From contig JAEETD010000007.1 of assembly GCA_016290175.1 (NCBI GenBank), forward strand, positions 1 through 64,000: a stretch of 64,000 nucleotides of DNA, written 5' to 3'. Shown here piece by piece: positions 54,324-61,958 of this stretch. Positions within the stretch are counted from its first letter, which is position 1. Every line of letters begins with the position of its first letter. Source of the DNA: Prevotella sp. Lineage in GTDB: Bacteria > Bacteroidota > Bacteroidia > Bacteroidales > Bacteroidaceae. A model generated the notes under the pieces. It was not told the origin of the DNA and did not search any database. It saw only the letters and a list, made by a program, of their open reading frames with translations. Both the position numbers and the translations under genes were made by a program.

Positions 54324-54350
54324 TGAATAGTGAAAAGTGAATAGTGATAA
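54323..54350 (+). repeat. GTGAATA heptamers at the dnaG-cls junction
   Basis: GTGAATA, GTGAAAA, GTGAATA, GTGATAA in tandem. The first base overlaps the dnaG stop codon and the fourth unit supplies the GTG start of cls. Confidence 0.75.
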
Positions 54351-55807
54351 GTTGGAACGTCATATTATTCAGTGTCTATCAGGTGATCGTCATCTTGGCA
54401 ATCATCCATGTGGTGATGGACAACCGTCAGCCTGCCAAGACGATGGCCTGGGCGCTGGTGATATGGTTCGTGCCGGTGGTGGGACTGGTGTTCTACCTCT
54501 TTTTCGGACTGAATACCCGCAAGGAGAAGTTCATCAGCCAGCGGAGCCTGGACCAGCTCTCCAAACGTTCGATGCTGGAGTTCGTGGAGCAGAAGGACCT
54601 GCAGTTGCCTGCTGAGCACCGACAGCTGATAGACCTCTTCGTGAACGAGAACTTCTCGCTGCCCTTCAAGGATAATCAGGTGACGGTGTATGACGATGGC
54701 TATGCTTTCTTCCCGGCTCTTCTGGCAGAGATCGCCAAGGCACAGAGCCATATCCATATCGATATGTATATCTTTGCCGAAGACCCGCTGGGGACGTTGC
54801 TCTCTGATGCGCTGATAGACAAGGCACGCCAGGGGGTGGAGGTGAAGCTGATCTACGACGATGTGGGGTGTTGGAACGTGAGTCATGCGTTTTTCGACCG
54901 CATGCGTGACGAAGGGGTAGAGGTGGTGCCTTTCCTGCCCGTGAGATTCCCGTCGTTTACGAGTAAGGTAAACTATCGAAATCACCGTAAACTGATCATC
55001 ATCGACGGCCATACAGGATTTGTAGGAGGCATGAACATCGCCCTGCGCTATGTGAAAGGTACCGGCACCCAGCCTTGGCGCGACACGATGCTGAAGGTGG
55101 AGGGAACAGGTGTGTATGGTCTGCAGCGGGCGTTCCTGATAGACTGGTATTTCTGCGACCGCACAATGATTTCCGACCGGAAGTACTATCCACCAGCACA
55201 CGGGGACAGACCCCATTGTGACACTGAAGCATCATACTGGGGTCAGTCCCCATGTGCGGTGTTGGCCCAGACGGTGACCAGCGGACCTGTGGCGCCTTAT
55301 CCTGAGATTATGCAGGGCTATGTGAGGATCATCCTGTCTGCCAAGCGGTATGTGTATCTGGAAACACCTTATTTTCTGCCTACAGAACCCGTGCTGTTTG
55401 CCCTGAAGACGGCTTCCATTGCTGGGGTCGACGTGCGGATCATTGTGCCTTATCGCAGCGATGCCAAGTGGGTGGAGTGGGCCAGCCGCAGTTATTTGCG
55501 CGAGGTGGTGGAGTCGGGAGTGACGGTGATGCTCTACAAGGCGGGGTTCCTCCACTCGAAACTGCTTGTCTGTGATGACGGCATCTGTACGTGCGGTTCT
55601 ACGAATGTGGATATCCGCAGCTTTGAGAACAATTTCGAGTCGAACATCTTCCTCTATGGCGAGACAGCTGCACATCAGCTTCGGGAGATGTTCCTGACAG
55701 ACGAGCAACAGTCGGTGCCGCTGCAGGACATGCCCGAACGCATGCACCCAAAATTCCTGAAACGCCTGTGGGAGTCGTTGGTGAGGATGATGTCACCCTT
55801 GATGTAA
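54344..55807 (+). CDS. cls: cardiolipin synthase
   Basis: 487 residues with a GTG start (54344) inside a heptamer repeat. Two N-terminal membrane helices (VYQVIVILAIIHVVM; MAWALVIWFVPVVGLVFYLF) are followed by two phospholipase-D HKD domains: NYRNHRKLIIIDGHTGFVGG (about 218-237) and FLHSKLLVCDDGICTCGSTN (about 405-424). It condenses phosphatidylglycerol or similar lipids to cardiolipin at the inner membrane. Residues near 286-305 (HGDRPHCDTEASYWGQSPC) are encoded by the palindromic element at 55196-55257, between FCDRTMISDRKYY and the conserved VTSGP stretch. Confidence 0.93.
   Translation: MISWNVILFSVYQVIVILAIIHVVMDNRQPAKTMAWALVIWFVPVVGLVFYLFFGLNTRKEKFISQRSLDQLSKRSMLEFVEQKDLQLPAEHRQLIDLFVNENFSLPFKDNQVTVYDDGYAFFPALLAEIAKAQSHIHIDMYIFAEDPLGTLLSDALIDKARQGVEVKLIYDDVGCWNVSHAFFDRMRDEGVEVVPFLPVRFPSFTSKVNYRNHRKLIIIDGHTGFVGGMNIALRYVKGTGTQPWRDTMLKVEGTGVYGLQRAFLIDWYFCDRTMISDRKYYPPAHGDRPHCDTEASYWGQSPCAVLAQTVTSGPVAPYPEIMQGYVRIILSAKRYVYLETPYFLPTEPVLFALKTASIAGVDVRIIVPYRSDAKWVEWASRSYLREVVESGVTVMLYKAGFLHSKLLVCDDGICTCGSTNVDIRSFENNFESNIFLYGETAAHQLREMFLTDEQQSVPLQDMPERMHPKFLKRLWESLVRMMSPLM
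55196..55257. repeat. palindromic element inside cls
   Basis: 62 bp. Left arm GCACACGGGGACAGACCCCA and right arm TGGGGTCAGTCCCCATGTGC. Same length as the menE and aroB copies. Confidence 0.8.
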
Positions 55808-56338
55808 GGGCTGGAAGATGGAGAAGTTCACGCTGCCGTAGCTTCGGTGCTCCACGAAGTTGGGATGGTCGCTGAAATCCTGGTCTTTGCCGTGTTCAAA
55901 GACAAACACACCATCTGGTTTCAAGAGGTCCTTACCGAAGATGAGCGAGGGGATGGTGGGCAGTTCCTTCAAGGCATAGGGTGGATCGGCAAAGATAAAG
56001 TCGAACTGCATCTTACAGCTCTTGATGAACCGGAAGGCATCGCCGCGGATAGGTGTAACAGAGGTTGTACCCAGTTTCTGCAGGCACTGCATGATGAAAC
56101 GGTGATGGTCGCGGTCTGCTTCGACGCTGATGACCTGCGTACAGCCGCGTGAAATCAGTTCGAGTGAGATGCTGCCAGTACCGGAGAAAAGGTCAAGGGC
56201 AGTGGCGCCTTCGAAGTCGATGTATCCATTCAGGACGTTGAAGATGTTCTCTTTTGCAAAGTCAGTCGTGGGCCTCGCCTTGAAAGTGCGGGGGATCTCG
56301 AAATTCCGTCCTTTATATTTTCCCGTGATGATCCTCAT
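55793..56338 (-). CDS. rsmD: 16S rRNA (guanine-966-N2) methyltransferase
   Basis: 181 residues from MRIITGKYKGRNFEIPRTFK (ATG at 56338). SAM motif ALDLFSGTGSISLELISRG and catalytic FADPPYALKEL are typical. It methylates small-subunit rRNA. The start overlaps the DUF3822 stop by four bases, and its end overlaps the convergent cls end by 15 bp. Confidence 0.93.
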   Translation of the reverse strand: MRIITGKYKGRNFEIPRTFKARPTTDFAKENIFNVLNGYIDFEGATALDLFSGTGSISLELISRGCTQVISVEADRDHHRFIMQCLQKLGTTSVTPIRGDAFRFIKSCKMQFDFIFADPPYALKELPTIPSLIFGKDLLKPDGVFVFEHGKDQDFSDHPNFVEHRSYGSVNFSIFQPLHQG

Positions 56339-57090
56339 TTCTTCGTCAAAAATGTCATCGGGTCGGAAGGTATGATGTATGCATTCTTCACATATCTGCG
56401 CATCTCCTGCAACAGCCATTCCTGTTCAGGGATATCGCCAAGTATATGTATCTCGTCATGCTCGGGTTTCAGGTTCAGCTGTTTCCAGACGTAGAGCAGG
56501 AAATAGAGGGAGTCGTGGGCACGGCTGGTCTCAAACGAGTTGCAGAACTTAAACCTGTTCTGCTGGAACGAGCAGATGTCGAGCTGCTTATCGTGGAAAT
56601 AACCGTATATCTTACTGCGATGACCCGTGAAACTGCGTTGGTGGAGATGGTTCCATACGGGGACCATGACATGGATGATCTGCACATCATCGAAATGGTC
56701 GTTGAACACCGACAGGAGGTCTTTGTTGATGCAGAAGATGCAGACGGCATTCAGTGTGGGGAGCACGTTGTAACGGACCACATCCTTTTCGTTTCTGGGG
56801 AAGGAATGCAGATAGAGTGTGGTGGCATCGGCTTCCTGGAACTGCTCTATGGGTACCATCAGCACGGGGGTGTTGATCAATACGCGGGCAGTGGGCAGGT
56901 CGATGGCTCTGGCGTAGGTCTTGAAGGCTTCGCGGAGGTTGGCGACCATAGAAATGCCGCTTTTCACAACGTAGGGCTCATGCAGTACGGGCTGTTCTGC
57001 ATTCGTAGGATCCGTCATCGTAAACGACAGCGTGTTGTTGCCCACACGTATTGTCAGTTGCTTGCTGTTCATGATGCTTGTCGTGGCCAT
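56335..57090 (-). CDS. DUF3822-family protein
   Basis: 251 residues (MATTSIMNSKQLTIRVGNNT; the second Met at 57072 is an alternative start). It has the DUF3822 pattern of an actin-like ATPase-fold protein without a clear active site (YVVKSGISMVANLREAFKTY; FYGYFHDKQLDICSFQ-type strand SKIYGYFHDKQLDICSF; EIHILGDIPEQEWLLQEMRR). In Bacteroidota it is regularly next to rsmD, as here (ATGA overlap). The role is unknown; a link to rRNA methylation is inferred from context only. Confidence 0.85.
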   Translation of the reverse strand: MATTSIMNSKQLTIRVGNNTLSFTMTDPTNAEQPVLHEPYVVKSGISMVANLREAFKTYARAIDLPTARVLINTPVLMVPIEQFQEADATTLYLHSFPRNEKDVVRYNVLPTLNAVCIFCINKDLLSVFNDHFDDVQIIHVMVPVWNHLHQRSFTGHRSKIYGYFHDKQLDICSFQQNRFKFCNSFETSRAHDSLYFLLYVWKQLNLKPEHDEIHILGDIPEQEWLLQEMRRYVKNAYIIPSDPMTFLTKK

Positions 57091-57093
57091 CCT

Positions 57094-57192
57094 TTAGTTG
57101 ATTGCTGACACCACACTGGCAATGCAGACGGCAAGGAGTCCTGCCGCTACGAGTGCCAAGGCGATGTTGATTTGTTGGTTGGTAATCTGCAT
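57094..57192 (-). CDS. 32-residue membrane peptide upstream of DUF3822
   Basis: MQITNQQINIALALVAAGLL continues AVCIASVVSAIN. It is one hydrophobic helix with a polar start. It lies three bases before the DUF3822 ATG and just below a strong -7 box, so it would be the first gene of the transcript. No family is known to me; it may be translated or only a leader. Confidence 0.45.
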   Translation of the reverse strand: MQITNQQINIALALVAAGLLAVCIASVVSAIN

Positions 57193-57199
57193 ATCGGCT

Positions 57200-57261
57200 G
57201 CAAAGTTAGTAAAAAAATGTCAATCGTCAGCCGGCGATTGACATTTTTTTACTAACTTTGC
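57200..57261. promoter_or_regulatory. divergent promoters on a perfect 27-bp inverted repeat
   Basis: 57200-57226 (GCAAAGTTAG... ending CAATCG) is the exact reverse complement of 57235-57261, separated by eight bases (TCAGCCGG). Each arm ends in TAACTTTGC, the -7 box for its direction: the minus-strand peptide/DUF3822/rsmD unit, and the plus-strand helicase gene. The two promoters are therefore sequence-identical. Confidence 0.8.
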
Positions 57262-57268
57262 CATCGAA

Positions 57269-58762
57269 ATGATACATGACGAGCTGAAATACCGCATTCT
57301 GCAGGCCTTGGGCTTGACGCCTACCCCTGAGCAGGACCATGCCCTCGAGGTGTTCTCGATGTTCATGACCGACCGTTCTGACCATGTGGTGATGATCCTG
57401 CGGGGATCGGCAGGAACGGGAAAGACCACGCTGGCTGGTGCTATCGTCAGGGCGATGGCGGCCTTGCAGCAGAAACTGATGCTGCTGGCTCCTACGGGTC
57501 GTGCTGCAAAGGTGTTCTCACTCTATGCCGATCATGCGGCCTATACTATCCATCGCCGTATCTATCGCCAGAAGTCTGCGGGGGATCTCTCTGCATTCAG
57601 TCTTAATGACAATCTGAACAAGGATACCTTGTTTATCGTTGATGAGGCTTCGATGATTGCCAACGATGCCTTTGCGAATGGTGGTGATTCGAGGTGGTCT
57701 TTCGGCAGCGGATGTCTGCTCGACGACCTGATGCAATTTGTGTATAACGGTCAGAATTGCAGGATGCTGCTCATTGGCGACAAGGCACAGTTGCCACCCG
57801 TTGGTGAAGAGGAGAGTCCTGCGTTGTCGGCTTCCTTCCTCCGGGGGTATGGCATGAGTGTCTACGAGGCCGACCTCAATCAGGTGCTCCGTCAGAGCGA
57901 GGACTCCGGTATCCTGTGGAATGCCACGAGAATCCGGCAACTCACGGGGACAGGTCCGGCGGGTTGTTCGCGACTCACGGGACCTGTCCCCGTGAGTTTG
58001 CCGCAGATCAGATTGAAGGGCTTTGCGGATGTCTGTGTAGTGCCGGGCGATGAACTGATTGAGTCGCTGTCGAGCAGTTACAGCCGTGTGGGGAAGGACG
58101 AGACGATGGTTATCACCCGCAGCAACAAACGGGCGAACATCTACAATCAGGGCATCCGTAACATGGTGCTCGACCGCGAAGACGAACTCTGTCGTGGTGA
58201 CATGCTGATGATTGTGAAGAATAATTATTATTGGGTTGAACAACTTCCCTCCCCATCAGGGGAGGGGAACTTCTCCTTCATTGCCAATGGTGATCGGGCT
58301 GTGGTGCAGCGGGTGCGTCATGTCCACGAACTCTATGGATTCCGTTTCGCTGAGGTTACCATGCTGTTCCCTGACTACGACGATTATGAACTGACAGCCA
58401 TCGTCATTCTCGATTCGCTCACCACCGAAGCACCTGCCCTCACACGGGAACAGCAGGAACAGCTCTACAATGCGGTGTTGGAAGACTACAGCGATATACC
58501 CAGAAAGGCAGACCAGATCAAGAAACTGAAGGAAGACCGTTATTATAATGCCTTGCAGGTGAAGTTTGCCTATGCCGTCACCTGTCATAAGGCACAGGGA
58601 GGACAGTGGGCGCATATCTATCTCGATCAGGGCTATATGACCGATGATATGCTCACGCCTGATTATATCCACTGGCTCTATACCGCCTTTACCCGTGCTA
58701 CGGAAAAGCTCTTTTTGGTGAACTGGCCGAAGACGCAGCTGGAGGGGGAAGCAGAAAGTTAG
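57269..58762 (+). CDS. RecD-like ATP-dependent DNA helicase
   Basis: 497 residues of superfamily 1B. Walker A is LRGSAGTGKTTLAGAIVRAM (about 43-62), Walker B LFIVDEASMIAN, motif III MLLIGDKAQLPPVG, motif IV/V region VITRSNKRANIYNQGIRN, motif VI YAVTCHKAQGGQWAHIYLDQ and LYTAFTRATEKLFLVNW. It acts in recombination or repair. Two insertions are visible: LTGTGPAGCSRLTGPVPVS (about 225-243, element 57941-57996) and EQLPSPSGEGN (about 324-334, a CCCTCCCC/GGGGAGGG hairpin), both between conserved motifs. The start codon lies eight bases after the divergent promoter arm. Confidence 0.88.
   Translation: MIHDELKYRILQALGLTPTPEQDHALEVFSMFMTDRSDHVVMILRGSAGTGKTTLAGAIVRAMAALQQKLMLLAPTGRAAKVFSLYADHAAYTIHRRIYRQKSAGDLSAFSLNDNLNKDTLFIVDEASMIANDAFANGGDSRWSFGSGCLLDDLMQFVYNGQNCRMLLIGDKAQLPPVGEEESPALSASFLRGYGMSVYEADLNQVLRQSEDSGILWNATRIRQLTGTGPAGCSRLTGPVPVSLPQIRLKGFADVCVVPGDELIESLSSSYSRVGKDETMVITRSNKRANIYNQGIRNMVLDREDELCRGDMLMIVKNNYYWVEQLPSPSGEGNFSFIANGDRAVVQRVRHVHELYGFRFAEVTMLFPDYDDYELTAIVILDSLTTEAPALTREQQEQLYNAVLEDYSDIPRKADQIKKLKEDRYYNALQVKFAYAVTCHKAQGGQWAHIYLDQGYMTDDMLTPDYIHWLYTAFTRATEKLFLVNWPKTQLEGEAES
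57941..57996. repeat. palindromic element inside the helicase gene
   Basis: 56 bp with perfect 17-bp arms CTCACGGGGACAGGTCC (57941-57957) and GGACCTGTCCCCGTGAG (57980-57996). Encodes LTGTGP...LTGPVPVS, sharing the GTGP and GPVP pieces with the MenE insertion. Confidence 0.85.
58242..58272. repeat. CCCTCCCC/GGGGAGGG hairpin in the helicase gene
   Basis: AACTTCCCTCCCC, loop ATCA, GGGGAGGGGAACTT. A different palindrome type from the 62-bp family, also translated in frame. Confidence 0.6.
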
Positions 58763-59796
58763 AGAAGTCTTAGGAGTTTGTCGACGAGACGGGGGATGCC
58801 ATAGTTGTCGATATCCTCTTCCTTGATCCAGATATAATCCTCAGGCAGTTCTGGCTTTGTCTCAGTCTCCCAGAGATAGAAATCAGCTGTCAGCACCTGA
58901 TGTGTCAGCACATGCTTCACCCCCTTCGCCACACAGCGGAGCCCATCTTCCATCATCCATCCATTCCCGCTGACGCGCCTACCCGTAGCCTTTCCATCTT
59001 CCATCAAAAAAGGTTCCCACAGCCCTTGCCAGATATCCCCTTCGCCACGACGGTGGATGGCCGTCTTACCCTGACAGCGTATATATATATAAATAAGGTG
59101 GCGCTCTTTGATCTTGAGTTTCTTTTCTTTTATTGGCAACAGGCTGACCTTGCCTGTACGCAGGGCATCGCAAGACTCCTGTAGCGGACAGACGATGCAA
59201 CGTGGTGACTGGGGCGTGCACTGGATGGCTCCGAAGTCCATGATGGCCTGATTGTAGAGTCCCCCAGGGGCATCTGCCATCACCTCCTTAGCCAACGCTC
59301 CAAACAACTTCTTACCCTCCGTACTGTTGATCGGTGTCTCAATCCCGTAATAGCGTGCCAGCACCCGATACACATTTCCGTCGACCACCGCTGCAGGCAG
59401 TCCGAAGGCGATACTCCCGATGGCAGCAGCGGTATAATCACCTACACCCTTGAGTTGCTTGATTTCCTCCAAGGTATCGGGGAAATGCCCTAGTGCCACG
59501 ATCTGTCGCGCTGCGGAATGCAGGTTTCGGGCCCTGCTGTAATAGCCCAGCCCCTGCCATTCTCTCAGCACTTCATCCTCTGAGGCTGCAGCCAGATCCT
59601 CTACGGTGGGCCAGCGGCGCATGAACCGTTGCCAGTAATCCCAACCCTGCTTCACCTGTGTCTGTTGGAGGATGATTTCTGAGAGCCAGATGGCGTAAGG
59701 GTCGTGTGTCTCACGCCATGGCAGTTCGCGACCATAGGTCCCAAACCATTCCAACAAGGTCTGCGCAAAGCCGTTAATCCTTGAATTTTTCGCCAT
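58759..59796 (-). CDS. mutY: A/G-specific adenine glycosylase
   Basis: 345 residues from MAKNSRINGFAQTLLEWFGT (ATG at 59796). It removes adenine opposite 8-oxoguanine. Key sites are ELPWRETHDPYAIWLSEIIL (catalytic Glu in LSEIILQQT), the helix-hairpin-helix LKGVGDYTAAAIGSIAFG, the catalytic Asp in AAVVDGNVYRVL, and the iron-sulfur ligands in CTPQSPRCIVCPLQESC. The C-terminal NUDIX-like domain (about 235-340) recognises the oxidised base. Overlaps the helicase end by four bases (convergent). Confidence 0.95.
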   Translation of the reverse strand: MAKNSRINGFAQTLLEWFGTYGRELPWRETHDPYAIWLSEIILQQTQVKQGWDYWQRFMRRWPTVEDLAAASEDEVLREWQGLGYYSRARNLHSAARQIVALGHFPDTLEEIKQLKGVGDYTAAAIGSIAFGLPAAVVDGNVYRVLARYYGIETPINSTEGKKLFGALAKEVMADAPGGLYNQAIMDFGAIQCTPQSPRCIVCPLQESCDALRTGKVSLLPIKEKKLKIKERHLIYIYIRCQGKTAIHRRGEGDIWQGLWEPFLMEDGKATGRRVSGNGWMMEDGLRCVAKGVKHVLTHQVLTADFYLWETETKPELPEDYIWIKEEDIDNYGIPRLVDKLLRLL

Positions 59797-59814
59797 TATT
59801 CTACATTTTGACTG

Positions 59815-59822
59815 CAAAGGTA
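59815..59822 (-). promoter_or_regulatory. mutY -7 element
   Basis: TACCTTTG on the minus strand, 18 bp before the start codon. Confidence 0.55.
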
Positions 59823-59860
59823 AGAACAAATTAAGAAAAAAAGGCATGGCGGTAGCAAAT

Positions 59861-59905
59861 TCTTCACTTTTCACTTTTCACTTTTCACTTTTATTTGTAT
59901 CTTTG
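59861..59905 (+). promoter_or_regulatory. TTTTCAC heptamers joined to the porin-like gene promoter
   Basis: TTTTCAC x3 (59868-59888), preceded by TCTTCAC, run into TTATTTG and TATCTTTG (59898-59905). Start codon 45 bp further. Confidence 0.7.
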
Positions 59906-59950
59906 CACCGTCAAAGCGACAATAGTGATATCATTATAAATCAATGAAGT

Positions 59951-60565
59951 ATGAAAAAGTTTTTAGTTTCAATCGTTGCAGCGCTGATGGCTGCACCTGC
60001 ATTCGCTCAGTATTCGAGCGGTGGCTTTGAACTCGACAAAGAGAGTATGTACTATGGTGTCCGTTTCGGTGGAACAATCGCTTCTGTCAGCGGTGATTAC
60101 TCTGTAGGTAGCAAGGTTGGTATGACTTTGGCTGGTGTCATCGGCCTGCGTCTGTCTGCCTCTACACCTGTGTTCCTTGAGTCTGGTCTGTACTACACCC
60201 AGCGTGGTGCCAAGGACGACGATTGGGAAATCACCTCCAACAACCTTGAGATTCCCCTTGTGATCAAGTATGGCGTCAAGGCTACAGATGAGATTGCCCT
60301 GCTGCCGTTCTTCGGACCTTACTTTGCCTATGCTGTCAGCTCTGACAAGAAAGACAAGCGTAGTCAGGCTGATATGGCTTCAGGAAAGAACGAGTTGCAT
60401 CGCCTCAACCGCAACAACATGGGCTTCAAGCTGGGTTGCGGTGCTGAGTACAATAAGCTGTATCTCGAATTGGGCTACCAGTTTGGTGTCACCAACTTCC
60501 TCGACAGCGATGACTATACAGCTCACAACAATGCATTGTTCCTCAATGTCGGTGTGAACTTCTAA
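59951..60565 (+). CDS. outer-membrane beta-barrel protein, PorT-like
   Basis: 204 residues with a signal peptide (MKKFLVSIVAALMAAPAFAQ). The mature part is an eight-strand type barrel with alternating aromatic and polar residues (YYGVRFGGTIASVSGDYSVG; FLESGLYYTQRGAKDDDW; FKLGCGAEYNKLYLELGYQF) ending in FLNVGVNF, with a terminal Phe for outer-membrane insertion. It fits the outer-membrane beta-barrel (PorT-type) family common in Bacteroidota. Ligand and role unknown. Confidence 0.85.
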   Translation: MKKFLVSIVAALMAAPAFAQYSSGGFELDKESMYYGVRFGGTIASVSGDYSVGSKVGMTLAGVIGLRLSASTPVFLESGLYYTQRGAKDDDWEITSNNLEIPLVIKYGVKATDEIALLPFFGPYFAYAVSSDKKDKRSQADMASGKNELHRLNRNNMGFKLGCGAEYNKLYLELGYQFGVTNFLDSDDYTAHNNALFLNVGVNF

Positions 60566-60572
60566 ACATCAA

Positions 60573-60600
60573 AAATCCCCGCTCAGCCGAGCGGGGATTT
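60573..60600. terminator. terminator between the barrel gene and the PBP4-type gene
   Basis: AAATCCCCGCTC, loop AGCC, GAGCGGGGATTT. A run of T and A on each side lets it serve both convergent genes. Confidence 0.8.
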
Positions 60601-60607
60601 CTATTTC

Positions 60608-61867
60608 TTAGGGTTCGCACAATGCTGTGCAGACCTTATCCTGGAATGTCCTTCCGCTGGCGTTCCGCAATACACCCTGATTGATGATGGCGAGGGCCAG
60701 TTTATGGCCGTTGGCTGCCGTGCAGTAGCCAGCGAGCGAAGAGATGCCTGTCAGCGTGCCCGTCTTCGCCCTCACATTACCATTGGTGTGGGCACCTTTC
60801 ATCCGCTTTTCCAGCGTACCGTCGACGCCTGCTATGGGCAGGGCGGGGTAGAGCTGGCCGTAAACATTCTGGTTGTGGTAGGCAAAGCGCAACAGGCGCA
60901 CCAGCAACTCTGCAGAGACATAGTTGTAGAGCGACAGTCCGCTGCCGTCAGCAAATTTATACTCGCCAGGATTGAGTCCTATGCGGGTGATGAGCTTGTT
61001 GATCCATTGACGGGCGTCCTTGGCAGAAGCATTCTTTACCCCTCCCGAGGCAGCTATCTGATAGAGCACCGATTCGGCATAAAGGTTGTCGCTCTCCTTG
61101 AGCATACGCATCAGCACCTGGTCTAGGGAGTGGAAACGTGAACAGAGGTGGATGAACGGTTTGTTCCTGGCTTTGCCCTTGGTCGGCTCTGCAGTCATCT
61201 CCCCATCCTGCACCACCATGATACCGGCATCGTTCAGCTCCTGCAGGAACCGCTCAATAAACTGGTCCTTCTTCCCGATGAGCAAGGGTGTCAGCGAGGG
61301 GTTGTCGTCATCCCAGCACCAGCCTTCACCCAGTCGGGTGTCGTCTTTCATCGAGGTGTCGGTAATCAGCCGTCCGTAAATGGTGTCGATGCCTGCCTTC
61401 TGGATGCTTTCCACGAAAGCCAGCAGGTCGTCGTTGTTGAAACGGGGATCCATACCGCCTATGCAATGGAGGTCGCCCCGGAGGATGTTGCGCTCGATGG
61501 TACCGGTATAGTAGAGTTGTGTACGGAACTGGTATCCGCCGCCCAGCTTGTCGATGGCGGTGATGGCTGTCACGAGCTTCATGGTTGAGGCGGGACGCAA
61601 TGTCTGCTTCTCTCCCTGGCAGTATATGGCTGAATCGGCTGTCAGGTCGTAGACCATCAGTCCCAGTTGTGTTTTCTTCAGCAACGGTTCGTTCATCAGA
61701 TGGTCGAGACGTGCTTTCACGTTCTCCGGCCATTTCAGGGTGCTGTCGATGGCCATGGTATCAACCACCATGGTGTCGGCAATCACATACTCCACAGGTC
61801 TTGAAACCTGTCCCCATGCTCCTGCCGTCAGGCACAAAATAGCAATGATAAGCTGTATTTTCTTCAT
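60608..61867 (-). CDS. dacB: D-alanyl-D-alanine carboxypeptidase, PBP4 type
   Basis: 419 residues from MKKIQLIIAILCLTAGAWGQ (signal peptide; start at 61867, four codons inside the open frame). The S13 family trims peptidoglycan cross-bridges and stem peptides in the periplasm. Active-site motifs are SxxK in LRPASTMKLVTAITAIDKLG, SxN in KESDNLYAES and KTG in VRAKTGTLTGISSLAGYCTA. The short ACAGGT/ACCTGT palindrome at 61794-61812 encodes residues just after the signal peptide (QVSRPVEYV). Confidence 0.93.
   Translation of the reverse strand: MKKIQLIIAILCLTAGAWGQVSRPVEYVIADTMVVDTMAIDSTLKWPENVKARLDHLMNEPLLKKTQLGLMVYDLTADSAIYCQGEKQTLRPASTMKLVTAITAIDKLGGGYQFRTQLYYTGTIERNILRGDLHCIGGMDPRFNNDDLLAFVESIQKAGIDTIYGRLITDTSMKDDTRLGEGWCWDDDNPSLTPLLIGKKDQFIERFLQELNDAGIMVVQDGEMTAEPTKGKARNKPFIHLCSRFHSLDQVLMRMLKESDNLYAESVLYQIAASGGVKNASAKDARQWINKLITRIGLNPGEYKFADGSGLSLYNYVSAELLVRLLRFAYHNQNVYGQLYPALPIAGVDGTLEKRMKGAHTNGNVRAKTGTLTGISSLAGYCTAANGHKLALAIINQGVLRNASGRTFQDKVCTALCEP
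61794..61812. repeat. short ACAGGT palindrome in dacB
   Basis: ACAGGTCTTGAAACCTGT followed by CCCC. A possible partial relative of the GGGGACAGG elements; too short to be sure. Confidence 0.35.
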
Positions 61868-61876
61868 ATTCGCCCA

Positions 61877-61884
61877 CAAAAATA
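61877..61884 (-). promoter_or_regulatory. dacB -7 element
   Basis: TATTTTTG on the minus strand, 9 bp before the start codon. Confidence 0.45.
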
Positions 61885-61896
61885 CAAAATAAATAT

Positions 61897-61936
61897 GAAT
61901 TATGAATTATTAATTATGAATTATTTTGTATCTTTG
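61897..61936 (+). promoter_or_regulatory. GAATTAT heptamers joined to the nadB promoter
   Basis: GAATTAT, GAATTAT, TAATTAT, GAATTAT (61897-61924) lead into TATTTTG and TATCTTTG (61929-61936). Same arrangement as at lptD and the porin-like gene. Confidence 0.7.
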
Positions 61937-61958
61937 CAGCAGATTATTGATTTCGCTT

